A stretch of 64,000 nt of DNA, from assembly GCA_025667525.1 (NCBI GenBank), contig CM046878.1:396494974-396558973 (forward strand), in the 5' to 3' direction. This document shows, in pieces, positions 63,821 through 64,000 of this stretch. The notes beneath the pieces were generated by a model that made no database searches, had not been told where the DNA came from, and worked only from the letters and a program-made list of their open reading frames with translations. This DNA comes from Glebionis coronaria. Taxonomy: Eukaryota > Streptophyta > Magnoliopsida > Asterales > Asteraceae. The translations under genes were made by a program, and so were the position numbers. Every line of letters starts with the position of its first letter. The first letter of the stretch is position 1.

Positions 63821-64000
63821 TTGCTCCTAATTGGGAATTACCCTTTGAAATCATGTGCGATGCAAGTAATTACGCTATTGGGGCCGTTTTGGGGCAACAT
63901 CATGGAAAACACTTCTTACCTATCCACTATGCTAGTAAGACGATGACCGAGGCTCAAATGAAATACACTACAACGGAAAAAGATTTACTTGCTGTGGTGT
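63821..64000 (+). CDS. G: Athila-type pol fragment (end of RT / RNase H)
   Basis: An open frame running to the window edge: [49 protein letters not shown]. This is the start of the RNase H domain, with the first catalytic Asp (CDAS) and the Glu (TEK) present, and it closely resembles F at about residues 1302-1365. It is in plus orientation. It joins the D2 LTR end directly, so D probably inserted into this pol, or a deletion fused them. No stop is seen in about 60 codons. Confidence 0.85.

Noticed and set aside
1..64000. Host genes, tRNA, rRNA, DNA transposons, bacterial systems
   Set aside because: I found no supporting signal. The whole window is explained by LTR retrotransposons, their remnants and short joins.

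Overview
The window is plant nuclear DNA made entirely of long terminal repeat (LTR) retrotransposons, most inserted inside one another. I see no host gene, tRNA, rRNA or bacterial-type feature. Diagnostic signs are LTRs that start TG and mostly end CA, 5-bp target-site duplications (TSDs), primer binding sites (PBS) matching plant initiator tRNA-Met or of the Athila type, polypurine tracts (PPTs), and intact or fossil Ty3/gypsy proteins. The Cys-rich ORF of element E recalls, from memory only, hypothetical proteins common in Asteraceae assemblies, so a composite (daisy/lettuce family) is my best but weak guess.

I name the elements by letter. G: Athila-type pol, right edge (about 63821-64000). 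D: Athila-like element with LTRs of about 3.9 kb (D1 3459-6887, D2 59954-63820), almost empty inside. A1: end of a chromovirus pol plus its 3-kb 3' LTR (1-3458), lying in D1. A: a second chromovirus of the A1 family (7351-52907, TSD ACGTA on both sides) in D's leader; it has three LTRs, two of them sharing the same deletions. B (9732-20423) sits in A's 5' LTR. C (24973-48610, TSD GTAAC) sits in A's internal region. F (37384-48360, TSD GTAAT) sits in C's 3' LTR. E (53078 to about 58830) is a non-autonomous Athila-like element in D's leader, cut off at its 3' end. The deepest stack is G > D > A > C > F.

F is the only element with a complete coding region: a 1,889-aa Gag-Pol on the minus strand between two 1,595-bp LTRs with about nine differences. 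Its RNase H has Asn where the third catalytic Asp is expected. B and C have nearly identical LTRs (about 2% and 1% different in the stretches I compared) but ruined interiors, so they probably moved as defective copies using enzymes supplied by others.

The most interesting signal is a shared 3' non-coding layout in F (autonomous) and E (unrelated coding content): hairpin, hairpin, PPT-like repeat, PPT-like repeat, hairpin, PPT-like repeat, then a hairpin directly before the true PPT. D keeps the last hairpin too. Several stems differ in sequence yet still pair, and the apical loops start AGG or GGG. This looks like a set of cis-acting RNA or reverse-transcription signals that a non-autonomous element keeps in order to use Athila machinery.
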